Below are positions 54,494 to 63,082 of a DNA stretch of 64,000 nucleotides, one piece after another (position 1 is the stretch's first letter; every line of letters begins with the position of its first letter). This stretch comes from Phormidium tenue FACHB-1052. GTDB lineage: Bacteria; Cyanobacteriota; Cyanobacteriia; Phormidesmidales; Phormidesmidaceae. The stretch spans positions 1 to 64,000 of the forward strand of contig NZ_JACJQN010000014.1 in the NCBI RefSeq assembly GCF_014696675.1, in the 5' to 3' direction. The notes under the pieces are model-generated. The model was not told the origin of the DNA. It ran no database searches and saw only the letters and a list, made by a program, of their open reading frames with translations. The translations under genes were made by a program, and so were the position numbers.

Positions 54494-54934
54494 ATGGAAA
54501 ACACCATCACCCTCCAGCCCTTCACCTGGGACGACTCCCTCAGCACCGGCGTACCGATGATTGACGCCCACCACAAAGAGCTGATTGCCGCCGTCAATGA
54601 TCTGGGACTGGCGATCGCCCACCACAAAGGCAGCACTGCCATCAAAAAGCTTTTCGCCTTTCTTAAGTTCTATGCCGAATGGCACTTTGAGCATGAAGAA
54701 GCCTGCGCCGCCAAGCACAAGTGCCCCATTGCCGAGGTCAACCAGCAGGCCCACACCACCTTCATCGAGAACTTTGGCCAACTGCACGATCGCTACAAAG
54801 CCAGCGACGCTAGCGAAGCGGTCGCCATCGAAATTTATCAGCAGCTAGCCGACTGGCTGACCAGCCACATTCTTAAAATCGACACCAACATTGGCCGCTG
54901 CATTCGCAGTGCGACTCAGGCTCAAACCCCTTAG
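54494..54934 (+). CDS. Bacteriohemerythrin with one ligand replaced
   Basis: 146 residues, four-helix hemerythrin fold. Iron ligands visible are H26 (DAHHKEL), H64 and E68 (HFEHEE), H87 (AHTTF), H125 and D130 (HILKID). In the usual YPxxxxHxxxH motif the first His is N83 here (CPIAEVNQQAH). The remaining set could still hold two irons or only one. Hemerythrins bind O2 and sense or store it. It closes the operon; its stop overlaps that of the convergent mechanosensitive channel gene (54931-54934). Confidence 0.9.
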   Translation: MENTITLQPFTWDDSLSTGVPMIDAHHKELIAAVNDLGLAIAHHKGSTAIKKLFAFLKFYAEWHFEHEEACAAKHKCPIAEVNQQAHTTFIENFGQLHDRYKASDASEAVAIEIYQQLADWLTSHILKIDTNIGRCIRSATQAQTP

Positions 54935-55830
54935 CTTGCAGCATCCCTAGCCCCAGTGCCGTTGGCCAAGGGCTGACTTTCGCTGAACTGGGTTTGATCA
55001 AACAGATGCACCGTGCGAATCGGGTAGGGAATCGAAATGCCTGCTTCGTCGCAGGCCGCCTTGAGGGCCATGGCCACCTGGGTTTGAATGCGGCGCACCT
55101 CTGCCATTTGAGGCGTCGTCCAGTAGCGCAGCTTAAAGTCGATGGAGCTATCGCCAAAGCCCACCACATCGACCTCGGGAGCTGGGTCACTCAGCACCCC
55201 GTCGGTGCGGTTGATCACCTCTAGAAAGGTTTGCTTAGCCAGGGGCAAGGGCGTCGTGTAATCGACCCCAATGCCCAGGTCGGTGCGGCGGCTGCGAAAG
55301 GCGGTCAGCACCCGCACCGGGCTGGTAAACACGATCGCATTGGGAATTTCGACCAGCTCCCCGGTGTAGGTACGCAGCTGGGTCGAGCGAATTTTAATCG
55401 CCTCGACCGTGCCCTCGTAGTCGCACATGATCACCTGGTCACCCAGGCGAAAGGGCTGTTCCACCAGCAGCAAAATGCCCGCCAAAAAGTTCTTAAAAAT
55501 ATCTTGAAAGGCAAAGCCGATCGCCACCGAGCCCAGCCCCAGCAGACCAATAATGTCGCCCAACCGCAGATCGGGAAAGGCAATCACCGCCGCAATAATA
55601 ATTCCTATGGCCCAGGTGCCAATGCGGGTAACTTGCATGGCCAGCAGTTGCAGCGATCGGCTGGGCACAAGGCGCTTCGCCATTCTGCCCACCATCTTTT
55701 GGGTCACCTTGGCGGCGTAGCCCGTGAGCAGCACCAGCACCAGGGCGATCGCCAGCCCCGGCAAGAGCTGAATAAACTGCCCCACCAAATCAAGCAAACT
55801 GGTCTGGACGCGCTCAAGCAGAAGGTTCAT
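54931..55830 (-). CDS. Small-conductance mechanosensitive channel (MscS family)
   Basis: 299 residues. Three membrane helices, then the pore-lining helix with GLLGLGSVAIGFAFQDIFKNFLAG and a beta domain (LLLVEQPFRLGDQVIM, GTVEAIKIRSTQLRTYTGE, IPNAIV). It opens on membrane tension to release solutes during osmotic downshock. Start ATG 55830 is chosen; an upstream in-frame codon at 55893 is weaker. Confidence 0.93.
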   Translation of the reverse strand: MNLLLERVQTSLLDLVGQFIQLLPGLAIALVLVLLTGYAAKVTQKMVGRMAKRLVPSRSLQLLAMQVTRIGTWAIGIIIAAVIAFPDLRLGDIIGLLGLGSVAIGFAFQDIFKNFLAGILLLVEQPFRLGDQVIMCDYEGTVEAIKIRSTQLRTYTGELVEIPNAIVFTSPVRVLTAFRSRRTDLGIGVDYTTPLPLAKQTFLEVINRTDGVLSDPAPEVDVVGFGDSSIDFKLRYWTTPQMAEVRRIQTQVAMALKAACDEAGISIPYPIRTVHLFDQTQFSESQPLANGTGARDAAS

Positions 55831-55919
55831 GGGCAATGAAAGCCAATCACAACAGGCTTTTGGCAGCCTATCACCGAGGTGTGCGATCGTCATCTGCCCC
55901 AGTGGGCTTGCCTATCCCC

Positions 55920-56651
55920 TTAGGTAAACGTTGAGCTGCCCTGGAGTGAACACCCCAGAAATTGCTCGTACCCCCGCTGGAATTGCTGCTTGCCACCCTG
56001 CTCGACGATGCTGCCGTGGGCCACAATCACTCGATCAAAATCCCAGCGCAAAACTTGCTCAGCCGAAGCTTTGACCTTCTCCTTGTCCCTGGTTGCCACT
56101 CGCTCTAATAACGACGGACTCAGGTTTTTGTAGCCGCCCCCAAGTTTAGTGACTAGCTGCGTCAGCCACGGAGAACTCTCGTCAAAGCAAAAAGCCGTAT
56201 CCGTCAAAATCAGCGTCCGGCTGGCGGTATGGAGGAACACCCATTCCTCAAGCGGATCTGGGCCACTGGGGCTCAGGGTTTTGAACCCATCAAAGAACAG
56301 ATGCTCAATGCCGTCCCATGGACTGTTCGAGCCGCCGGATATAGCCTGATCGATCGCCAACTTTGGCCACTTTGCCCTCAGCCCCGCCGTCGCCCAAAAC
56401 GTCGCCGCTGGGTACAGCGCCTTGAACTCTGCGGCGAAAAGATAGTGATACAGGTTAGGCGCAATGATATGCGTGACGGTGCCCAACTCATTCAGCTCGT
56501 CTACCAACTCCTCACTCACCTGAATTGGCGAAATCACCACCAGCTCGCTGCTAGCCAAACGAATCACCGTCATGCGGGTGCCTATGCTCAGCCCAAAATA
56601 TCGCAAGGGCTGCTCGGCCACCCAAAGATCGCGATCGATTGCTCTGAGCAT
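55920..56651 (-). CDS. DUF4336 family metallo-beta-lactamase-like protein
   Basis: 243 residues. It begins MLRAIDRDLWVAEQPLRYFG and has VTHIIAPNLYHYLFA and DRVIVAHGSIV, typical of DUF4336. The fold is MBL-like but the classic HxHxDH motif is missing (N-x-x-H at that place), so hydrolase activity is doubtful. Function unknown. It is 31 nt downstream of menB on the same strand, or its own unit. Confidence 0.8.
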   Translation of the reverse strand: MLRAIDRDLWVAEQPLRYFGLSIGTRMTVIRLASSELVVISPIQVSEELVDELNELGTVTHIIAPNLYHYLFAAEFKALYPAATFWATAGLRAKWPKLAIDQAISGGSNSPWDGIEHLFFDGFKTLSPSGPDPLEEWVFLHTASRTLILTDTAFCFDESSPWLTQLVTKLGGGYKNLSPSLLERVATRDKEKVKASAEQVLRWDFDRVIVAHGSIVEQGGKQQFQRGYEQFLGCSLQGSSTFT

Positions 56652-56682
56652 AAAAGGAACTCCTTAACATCGTCACCCTCGC

Positions 56683-57516
56683 CTAGGGCAGCCAGGGATA
56701 TTGCCGAAAATCAGGCTCTCGCTTTTCCAAAAACGCCTGCCTGCCCTCGGAGCCTTCTTCGGTCATGTAGTAGAGCAGGGTGGCGTTGCCCGCCAGCTCT
56801 TGCAGCCCCGCTTGACCATCGCAGTCGGCGTTAAAGGCCGCTTTGAGGCAGCGAATGGCGATCGGGCTTTTTTGCAGAATTTCCTGCGCCCACTGCACAC
56901 CTTCGGCCTCTAGCTGTTCGATCGGCACCACGCAGTTGACCATGCCCATATCGAGCGCTTCCTGGGCGCTGTACTGGCGACAGAGATACCAAATTTCGCG
57001 GGCTTTTTTCTGGCCTACCATACGAGAGAGATAGCTAGCCCCAAAACCACCGTCAAAACTGCCCACTTTAGGCCCAGTTTGGCCAAAAATTGCGTTATCA
57101 GCAGCGATAGTCAGATCGCACACCACGTGCAGCACATGGCCACCGCCGATCGCATAGCCCGCCACCAGTGCAATCACCACCTTGGGCATGGAGCGAATCA
57201 GCCGCTGCAAGTCGAGCACATTGAGCCGGGGAACACCGTCGTCATCCACATAGCCGCCGTGGCCGCGCACGCTCTGGTCGCCGCCCGAGCAAAAGGCGTA
57301 TTTGCCGTCGGTGTGGGGGCCAGCCCCGGTCAACAGCACCACGCCAATGCGGCTGTCTTCGCGGGCGTTGGAAAACGCTTCGTACAGCTCGACAATGGTT
57401 TTGGGGCGAAAGGCATTGCGCTTGTGGGGCCGGTTGATGGTGATTTTGGCAATGCCATCGGCCTTTTGGTAAATGATGTCTTCGTAGGGCTTTACGTCTT
57501 GCCAGGCAACCTGCAT
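56683..57516 (-). CDS. menB: 1,4-dihydroxy-2-naphthoyl-CoA synthase
   Basis: 277 residues, crotonase fold. MenB features: [81 protein letters not shown] and a C-terminal [18 protein letters not shown]. It closes the naphthoate ring in menaquinone/phylloquinone synthesis; phylloquinone serves photosystem I. It is divergent from the glutathionyl-hydroquinone reductase gene. Confidence 0.98.
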   Translation of the reverse strand: MQVAWQDVKPYEDIIYQKADGIAKITINRPHKRNAFRPKTIVELYEAFSNAREDSRIGVVLLTGAGPHTDGKYAFCSGGDQSVRGHGGYVDDDGVPRLNVLDLQRLIRSMPKVVIALVAGYAIGGGHVLHVVCDLTIAADNAIFGQTGPKVGSFDGGFGASYLSRMVGQKKAREIWYLCRQYSAQEALDMGMVNCVVPIEQLEAEGVQWAQEILQKSPIAIRCLKAAFNADCDGQAGLQELAGNATLLYYMTEEGSEGRQAFLEKREPDFRQYPWLP

Positions 57517-57651
57517 AGGGGGCGAATCCAGATAACACTGGTGTCTAGCGTCTCACATCGGGGTGTGGAATTCTTTCTCAAGCCAGAGGACGGCATTGGC
57601 AAGACACCGTATGCTGAAACCCGATATTTGAAGAAAAATGAAGGAGACCCT

Positions 57652-58641
57652 ATGGGATTGGGCCTACTTGTGAACGGTCAGTGGCAAAAAGAACGCAGCC
57701 AAGAGGATGATAAAGGCCGCTTTGTACGTCCCGAAACCGACTTTCACCATTTCACGAAAGCGGACGGTACGAGCGAATTTAAACCAGAGGCCAATCGCTA
57801 CCACCTCTACGTCTCGCTGGCCTGTCCCTGGGCGCATCGCACGCTGATTATGCGTGAGCTGAAGGGGTTAACTGATGCCATTTCGGTATCGGTAGTGGAT
57901 CCTTACATGGGTGACGAAGGCTGGGCCTTTAGCGACTACCCTGGCGCGGTTCCCGACCAGGTGAATGGGGCGCAGTATTTGCGGGAGATTTATGTCAAGG
58001 CCAAGCCCGACATTTCTGGCCGGGTGACGGTGCCCATTTTGTGGGATAAGCAGACCCACACCATTGTCAACAACGAGTCGCGAGAGATCATTCGCATGCT
58101 CGATACGGAGTGGAATGAGGTGGCCACCAATGCCGTTGACCTCTACCCCGCCAACCTGCAAGACAAAATCGACAGCGCCATCGACGCCATCTATCAGCCC
58201 ATCAACAATGGCGTGTATCGGGCTGGGTTCGCCACTAAGCAGGGTGCCTACGAGGAGGCAGTGACCGAGCTATTCGACGCCCTCGATCACTGGGAAGGCG
58301 TGCTCGATCGCCAGCGTTACCTGTGCGGCGATCACCTCACCGAAGCCGATATCTGCCTATTCACCACCCTCTACCGCTTCGATGCGGTTTACTACGTGCA
58401 TTTCAAATGCAACCTGCGGCGCATTGTTGATTACCCCAACCTGTGGGGCTACCTGCGCGATCTGTACCAGCAGCCTGCCTTCAAAAACACCTGCAACCTA
58501 GACCACATCAAACGCCATTACTACATGAGCCACCCTGGAGTGAACCCGCACCAGATTGTACCCCTGGGGCCGGTGATCGACTTTGAGGAAAAGAGCGATC
58601 GCGCCAAACGATTTAGCCTGACCGCCGGTAGCGCCCGGTAG
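57652..58641 (+). CDS. Glutathionyl-hydroquinone reductase (Xi-class glutathione transferase)
   Basis: 329 residues. Catalytic motif CPWAHRTLI with active Cys, then DPYMGDEGWAF, REIYVKAKPDISGRVTVPILWDK and a helical C-terminal domain with YLCGDHLTEADICLFTTLYRFD. It reduces glutathionyl-hydroquinones to hydroquinones, releasing glutathione disulfide. Quinone detoxification fits its place beside menB. ATG 57652 has AAGGAG; the open frame extends further upstream across menB but that part is not real. Confidence 0.93.
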   Translation: MGLGLLVNGQWQKERSQEDDKGRFVRPETDFHHFTKADGTSEFKPEANRYHLYVSLACPWAHRTLIMRELKGLTDAISVSVVDPYMGDEGWAFSDYPGAVPDQVNGAQYLREIYVKAKPDISGRVTVPILWDKQTHTIVNNESREIIRMLDTEWNEVATNAVDLYPANLQDKIDSAIDAIYQPINNGVYRAGFATKQGAYEEAVTELFDALDHWEGVLDRQRYLCGDHLTEADICLFTTLYRFDAVYYVHFKCNLRRIVDYPNLWGYLRDLYQQPAFKNTCNLDHIKRHYYMSHPGVNPHQIVPLGPVIDFEEKSDRAKRFSLTAGSAR

Positions 58642-58722
58642 GAACTTCTAGCTGCAAGAATGCCTTGCTGATGCTGGGCAGAGAGTTTAGCCTGTGCAAA
58701 ACGTAATTCAAACGGTGAAACA

Positions 58723-59160
58723 ATGGATTTAATGGGAATAGTCAACCAGGCGATCGCCGCCTCCGATACCGAAGCTAACGGTAGCCTGATCGGCTCACTG
58801 CTAGGGAACCTCAACAACGCCCCGGTGGACAACAGCAAAATTGGCGGCATCGCCAGCAGCCTCCAGGGCGTGCTGCAAGATAAGGGCCGAGGCAATCCGG
58901 GAGGGCTGATGGGGACGCTGCAAACCGTCGCGGCGACGGGGGCAGTAGAGCGATTGCTGGCCAATGATCAGGTTAGCGCGATCGCCCAGCGAGTCGGGGC
59001 CGATCCGGCCATGGTCAGAAGCTTGACCCCGCTGATCGCTCAATTTTTAGTCAAAGGGTCGAATGCCCAAGGCGGCGGGCTACTGCAAAAGGTGCTCTCC
59101 GGCGAGGTTGACCTAGGGCAAATGGCTGGGCTGATCGGCATGGCCAACAAATTCTTGTAA
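58723..59160 (+). CDS. Hypothetical protein, DUF937-like helical repeats
   Basis: 145 residues, small and Gly/Leu/Asn-rich with several short amphipathic helices (IGSLLGNLNNAP, ASSLQGVLQDKG, MVRSLTPLIAQFLVKGS, GLLQKVLSGE). This resembles the DUF937/YidB-like helical class but the match is by eye. ATG 58723 or 58732 are both plausible. Confidence 0.65.
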   Translation: MDLMGIVNQAIAASDTEANGSLIGSLLGNLNNAPVDNSKIGGIASSLQGVLQDKGRGNPGGLMGTLQTVAATGAVERLLANDQVSAIAQRVGADPAMVRSLTPLIAQFLVKGSNAQGGGLLQKVLSGEVDLGQMAGLIGMANKFL

Positions 59161-59259
59161 GGCGAGATGCTTGGCTAAGAGTTTGGGGGTTGGGTCTCTG
59201 AGCGGGTTGCCAGCATTGATGCTGAAGCTCAGTAGAGACCCGACTCCTTTTGAGACGCG

Positions 59260-60024
59260 TTACGACGCTAGGCTTTTCTGAAGGCGATCGCGCAGGGCCG
59301 CCAAGATTGACAGGTCAGCATCAACGCTCGATCGCCCATCGTATTGAAATGGGTTATCCAAATCGCGAATTAGCAGCAGCAAATAGGTAAAGGCAGTAAA
59401 CAGCAGGCACGACACCACCAGGGTTTCGCTAAAGCTGGCAGAACCAATCAGCAGCAGGGCGCACAAGACCCCCACCAAAAACAGCTCTAGCAGCACGTAG
59501 GCCGGGCCGATAAAGTCGGTATCGCGATTGATGCCAATGTAGGCCAGCAGCAGACGAATTTTGGCCTGCTCCGCTTGCATGCGGCTGATGATGGGGCCGC
59601 TGGTGTAGGGCAGCATCCCCGCCAAGGAGACGTTGAGCTGGTCGAGGTTAGGGGCGATCGCATCCTGGGGTTTTTCTTGCTCTAGCCAGTCGAGGATAGC
59701 CTGCACAATAGCCACCAGATTTCGAGTCAGGGGGATAGGGTCATACTCTCCGTTAGCCTTGGCCACCAATAAACTGCTGTCTTGAATGGCCTCAATGGCA
59801 TTGGCCACCTGCACCGGCATATCAGCACTGGCCTTGAAGTCGCTCAGGGTGCCGTTGAGCACAAAGGCAATCACAAAAGTTGCCGCCCCAAACAGCGACC
59901 CGGTGAGGGGGTCAAAGGCCCACGGTTCCCAGCCCAAACGGTGTACGGCCACCTTAGCCAGCCCATACAGGCCCGTCAGCGGCAGCACCGTCAGCAATAT
60001 TCGCCACTTCGTTGGCAACACCAT
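59260..60024 (-). CDS. Bestrophin-like (DUF4239-type) membrane protein
   Basis: 254 residues with two membrane helices near the N-terminus (about 8-28 and 42-60), two near the C-terminus (about 168-190 and 195-212) and the closing motif RDLDNPFQYDGRSSVDADLSIL. That ending is the DUF4239/bestrophin-like signature. Bestrophin relatives are anion channels; function here is inferred only. Confidence 0.7.
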   Translation of the reverse strand: MVLPTKWRILLTVLPLTGLYGLAKVAVHRLGWEPWAFDPLTGSLFGAATFVIAFVLNGTLSDFKASADMPVQVANAIEAIQDSSLLVAKANGEYDPIPLTRNLVAIVQAILDWLEQEKPQDAIAPNLDQLNVSLAGMLPYTSGPIISRMQAEQAKIRLLLAYIGINRDTDFIGPAYVLLELFLVGVLCALLLIGSASFSETLVVSCLLFTAFTYLLLLIRDLDNPFQYDGRSSVDADLSILAALRDRLQKSLAS

Positions 60025-60179
60025 GGTTGCGATCGCTCCTAGAGCAGCCCTCTACACAACCTCAACCCATAGCTTGGGCTGTTGTTATGGTAAGCGCTGG
60101 GCTGAGCCATGACCTACGCGGCGAATTATGCAAATCCTACATGTTGCTCATGCGATAAAAGGATGGCTTGCTACAAAGC

Positions 60180-60221
60180 GTAACTAAAAATACAAAACAC
60201 GTTGCGAAGTTTGAATAATTT
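60180..60221 (+). promoter_or_regulatory. NtcA-activated promoter
   Basis: GTA (60180-60182), 8 nt, TAC (60191-60193) matches the NtcA site exactly. TAATTT (60216-60221) lies exactly 22 nt further, the spacing of class II NtcA promoters (TAN3T box). Predicted transcription start is about 60227. It lies about 410 nt before nrtA and directs plus-strand transcription, fitting control of nitrate uptake by nitrogen status. Confidence 0.82.
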
Positions 60222-60226
60222 AAGCT

Positions 60227-60370
60227 CAAATACCGCAGTGTAAGGCCGCAGAAATGCTGACTTTTCCCTCGGTATTTGTAGTAAGCAAAAAATCGTGGGG
60301 CTGCGGCTTTGTAAATCCTAAACACTGCTTTACTGAAACGGCTTAACCTGACAGAGAAGCTCTCCTTTTT
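60227..60370 (+). ncRNA. Structured NtcA-controlled leader or small RNA (candidate)
   Basis: Helix A pairs CAAATACCG (60227-60235) with CGGTATTTG (60270-60278). Helix B pairs AAGGCCGCAG (60242-60251) with CTGCGGCTTT (60301-60310), with one G-U pair. Helix C pairs GCAGTG (60235-60240) with CACTGC (60323-60328). A' lies inside B's loop, so A and B/C compete or form a pseudoknot. A weak GAGA-AGC-TCTC hairpin plus T5 ends near 60370. This could be a nitrogen-controlled sRNA or an attenuating leader of nrtA. Not matched to a family. Confidence 0.45.
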
Positions 60371-60639
60371 GCAGCATCCAGCTTAGAGTCTGGCTAATCT
60401 AGGGGCGAATCTTAGCCCAAAGCCTCCTAATCAATCACCTATCTCTTGTTTGTTCTGCCAACATTGCCACAGTTTGTTTAGAAAATTTCTGATTTTATAG
60501 AGAGCTAAACACTGGCTTCTGTGAGCAGCAATTTAGGTTGAGACTCAGATTTCCTCGGGGATGACTACAACGGTGAGATGCCGCTACCCGATTCTTTTTT
60601 CCAATTCACCACATTGCCTAACGTTGGAGTGAGCACAAT
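60371..60639. other. Remaining upstream region of nrtA
   Basis: About 270 bp between the candidate leader RNA and nrtA. No open reading frame with coding character and no second exact GTA-N8-TAC site is seen. GGAGTGAG at 60625-60632 is the nrtA ribosome binding site. Confidence 0.4.
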
Positions 60640-61953
60640 ATGACTCGACTAAATCGCCGTAGATTTTTGATGACCGCCGGCACCGCAGCAGCCGGTACTG
60701 TGCTGCTCCACGCTTGCAGTCAGGGCGAATCTGACTCAGCTTCGTCAGACACCCCGACCGCAGCGCCCGCCAACTCGTCCGAGGCCCCAGAAACGACCAC
60801 CGCCAAGCTGGGCTTTATTGCGCTAACCGACTCTGCCCCGCTGATTATCGCCAAGGTCAAAGGGTTCTTTGACAAGTACGGCATGACCGACGTATCGGTT
60901 GAGAAGCAGGCCTCCTGGGGCACCACCCGCGACAACCTGGTGCTGGGTTCTGGCGGCGGCGGCATTGACGGGGCGCACATTCTCACCCCCATGCCCTATC
61001 TGATCTCTGAGGGCATTGTCACCGACGGCAAGAAGGTGCCAATGTACATTCTTGCCCGCCTCAACACTAATGGTCAGGGTATTTCGCTCTCCAACGACTA
61101 CCTCGATCTCAAGGTCACCAAAGACAGCACCCCGCTCAAAGAGGTGTTTGCCAAGCGCAAGGCCGAAGGCAAAGAACTCAAGGCCGCAGTAACCTTCCCC
61201 GGCGGCACCCACGACCTGTGGATGCGCTACTGGCTAGCCGCTGGCGGCATTGACCCCGACCAAGACATCTCGACCATTGTGGTGCCCCCGCCGCAGATGG
61301 TGGCCAACATCAAAGTGGGCAACATGGATGCCTTCTGCGTGGGTGAGCCCTGGCCGCTGCAATTGGTGAACCAGAAAATTGGCTACAACGCTCTCACCAC
61401 GGGCGAACTGTGGAAAGACCACCCTGAGAAAGCGTTGGGTATGCGGGCTGACTGGGTCGATGCCAACCCCAAAGCTGCCAAAGCGCTGCTGATGGGCGCG
61501 CTAGAGGGTGCCATGTGGTGCGATCAGCCTGAGAATAAGGAGGAAATGTGCCAGATTCTCTCCGAACGCGCCTGGTTTAATGTGCCTGTTTCAGACATTA
61601 TCGATCGCTCCCAAGGGAAGTTCGACTTTGGCACCGACCGCGTCGAAGAGCTGCCCGACCTGATGCAGAAATACTGGGCTGACAATGCCTCATACCCCTT
61701 CAAGAGCCACGACCTGTGGTTCTTAACTGAGAATATCCGCTGGGGTAAGCTGCCCGCCGATACTGACACCAAGGCGTGGGTCGATGCGGTCAACCGCGAA
61801 GACCTCTGGCGCGAAGCGGCCACCGCTCTGGGCCAAGAAGCCATGATTCCCAAGAGCACCTCCCGTGGAGTTGAGACCTTCTTCGACGGCGTTACCTTCG
61901 ACCCCGAAAATCCCCAGGCGTACCTCGACAGCCTGAAGATCAAGCGGGTGTAG
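60640..61953 (+). CDS. nrtA: Nitrate/nitrite-binding lipoprotein NrtA
   Basis: 437 residues. The N-terminus combines a twin-arginine motif (NRRRFLMTAG) and a lipobox (LLHAC). The mature part follows NrtA closely: LGFIALTDSAPLIIAKVKGFF, KQASWGTTRDNLVLG, GIDGAHILTPMPYLIS, TFPGGTHDLWMRYWLAAGGID and AFCVGEPWPLQLVNQKIGY. It is the periplasmic solute receptor of the ABC nitrate/nitrite transporter. CmpA (bicarbonate) is the close alternative; the NtcA promoter and the residues near NGQGIS favour nitrate. Confidence 0.92.
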   Translation: MTRLNRRRFLMTAGTAAAGTVLLHACSQGESDSASSDTPTAAPANSSEAPETTTAKLGFIALTDSAPLIIAKVKGFFDKYGMTDVSVEKQASWGTTRDNLVLGSGGGGIDGAHILTPMPYLISEGIVTDGKKVPMYILARLNTNGQGISLSNDYLDLKVTKDSTPLKEVFAKRKAEGKELKAAVTFPGGTHDLWMRYWLAAGGIDPDQDISTIVVPPPQMVANIKVGNMDAFCVGEPWPLQLVNQKIGYNALTTGELWKDHPEKALGMRADWVDANPKAAKALLMGALEGAMWCDQPENKEEMCQILSERAWFNVPVSDIIDRSQGKFDFGTDRVEELPDLMQKYWADNASYPFKSHDLWFLTENIRWGKLPADTDTKAWVDAVNREDLWREAATALGQEAMIPKSTSRGVETFFDGVTFDPENPQAYLDSLKIKRV

Positions 61954-61964
61954 ATCATCCCTGA

Positions 61965-61986
61965 CCCCTCTCCCCCCGGAGAGGGG
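61965..61986 (+). terminator. Hairpin between nrtA and nrtB
   Basis: CCCCTCTCC (61965-61973) pairs with GGAGAGGGG (61978-61986), loop CCCC. There is no T-run, so it most likely protects or partly terminates the nrtA message, giving more binding protein than permease. Confidence 0.65.
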
Positions 61987-62059
61987 AACTACCTGCCCTG
62001 AGTTTGCTGGTCTGGAAAATTCTTCGTCCGCTGTTCTCAATCCTGGAGATGCAACCCCA

Positions 62060-62905
62060 ATGACGGCACCCCTCGATATTCGCCCGACGCGATCGCGCTT
62101 CAACCTGCAAAAGTTCGCCAATTCGTCTCTGGATGCGCTCAAGGGACTGATTCCCCCGGTGGTGGCGATTCTGATCTTCTTGGTCATCTGGCAAGTGCTC
62201 ACCATGGGGCCTGATGCCAACCTGCCTACCCCGGTGCGCACGGTGACAGAAACCTGGGAACTGATCATCAACCCCTTCTTTAACTACGGTGGCACCGATA
62301 AGGGTCTGTTTTGGCAGGTGTGGACTAGTCTGCAGCGGGTTGCCCTGGGCTTTACCCTGGCGGCGGTGGTCGGCATAGCTCTGGGCATTTTGGTGGGCAC
62401 CAGCTCGCTAATGTATAGCGCCCTCGACCCCCTGTTTCAAATTTTGCGCACGGTGCCGCCCTTGGCCTGGCTGCCGATTTCGCTGGCGGCGTTTCAGCAG
62501 GCGAATCCTTCCGCTATTTTCGTGATTTTTATTACGGCGATCTGGCCCATCATCATCAACACCACCGAGGGTGTTCGCCAGATTCCGCAAGACTACAACA
62601 ACGTGGCGCGGGTGCTCCAGCTATCTAAGTCTCAGTACTTCTTCAAAATTTTGTTTCCGGCCACCGTGCCTTACATCTTCACCGGATTGAGAATTGGCAT
62701 TGGCCTATCTTGGCTGGCGATCGTGGCGGCAGAAATGCTGATCGGCGGCGTGGGCATCGGCTTCTTCATCTGGGATGCCTGGAACAGCTCCCGCATCAGC
62801 GACATCATCATCGCCATTCTCTACGTGGGTATTGTCGGTCTGCTGCTCGATCGCCTGATTGTATTCGTCGGTGGCCTGGTGCTGCCCGAAGAACAGAAGC
62901 AGTAG
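62060..62905 (+). CDS. nrtB: Nitrate ABC transporter permease NrtB
   Basis: 281 residues, six membrane helices of the NrtB/SsuC/TauC class with the EAA-like loop QIPQDYNNVARVLQLSKSQYFFKILFPATVPYIFTG and LRIGIGLSWLAIVAAEML. It forms the membrane channel of the nitrate transporter. It is 106 nt after nrtA. Confidence 0.93.
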   Translation: MTAPLDIRPTRSRFNLQKFANSSLDALKGLIPPVVAILIFLVIWQVLTMGPDANLPTPVRTVTETWELIINPFFNYGGTDKGLFWQVWTSLQRVALGFTLAAVVGIALGILVGTSSLMYSALDPLFQILRTVPPLAWLPISLAAFQQANPSAIFVIFITAIWPIIINTTEGVRQIPQDYNNVARVLQLSKSQYFFKILFPATVPYIFTGLRIGIGLSWLAIVAAEMLIGGVGIGFFIWDAWNSSRISDIIIAILYVGIVGLLLDRLIVFVGGLVLPEEQKQ

Positions 62906-63027
62906 GGTGGGCACTGCCCACCGTTCCCCTGCACGACCCAGCGGTCAAATCGCCAATGTGTCAGGGGACGCGCTGACCTAAACCTGTGATTCTGCCAAAG
63001 GTGTGTGGTGGGCAATGCCCACCCTAC
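62902..63027. repeat. 126-bp element with 21-bp terminal inverted repeats between nrtB and nrtC
   Basis: GTAGGGTGGGCACTGCCCACC (split here as GTAGGGTGGGCA plus CTGCCCACC) at 62902-62922 is the inverse of 63007-63027 at 20 of 21 positions; each end is itself a hairpin. Interior CCCCTG/CAGGGG can pair too. It starts at the nrtB stop codon, contributing that TAG. No coding sequence. Likely a MITE or REP-like palindrome. Confidence 0.75.
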
Positions 63028-63082
63028 GCCGCCAAACTTTCTGGCTTGCTCGCTCGAACTGCACCTTCATTCCCTGAGCGCT

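Noticed and set aside
55231-55839. Open frame antisense to the MscS gene
   Set aside because: Composition is Gln/His/Arg-rich as expected for an antisense shadow; the MscS reading is supported by motifs.
57079-57651. N-terminal extension of the hydroquinone reductase frame
   Set aside because: The extension lies antisense to menB; a good AAGGAG and ATG at 57652 match the usual length of the family.
60137-60325. Minus-strand frame of 62 codons upstream of nrtA
   Set aside because: It lies within the NtcA promoter and structured leader and shows no coding character.
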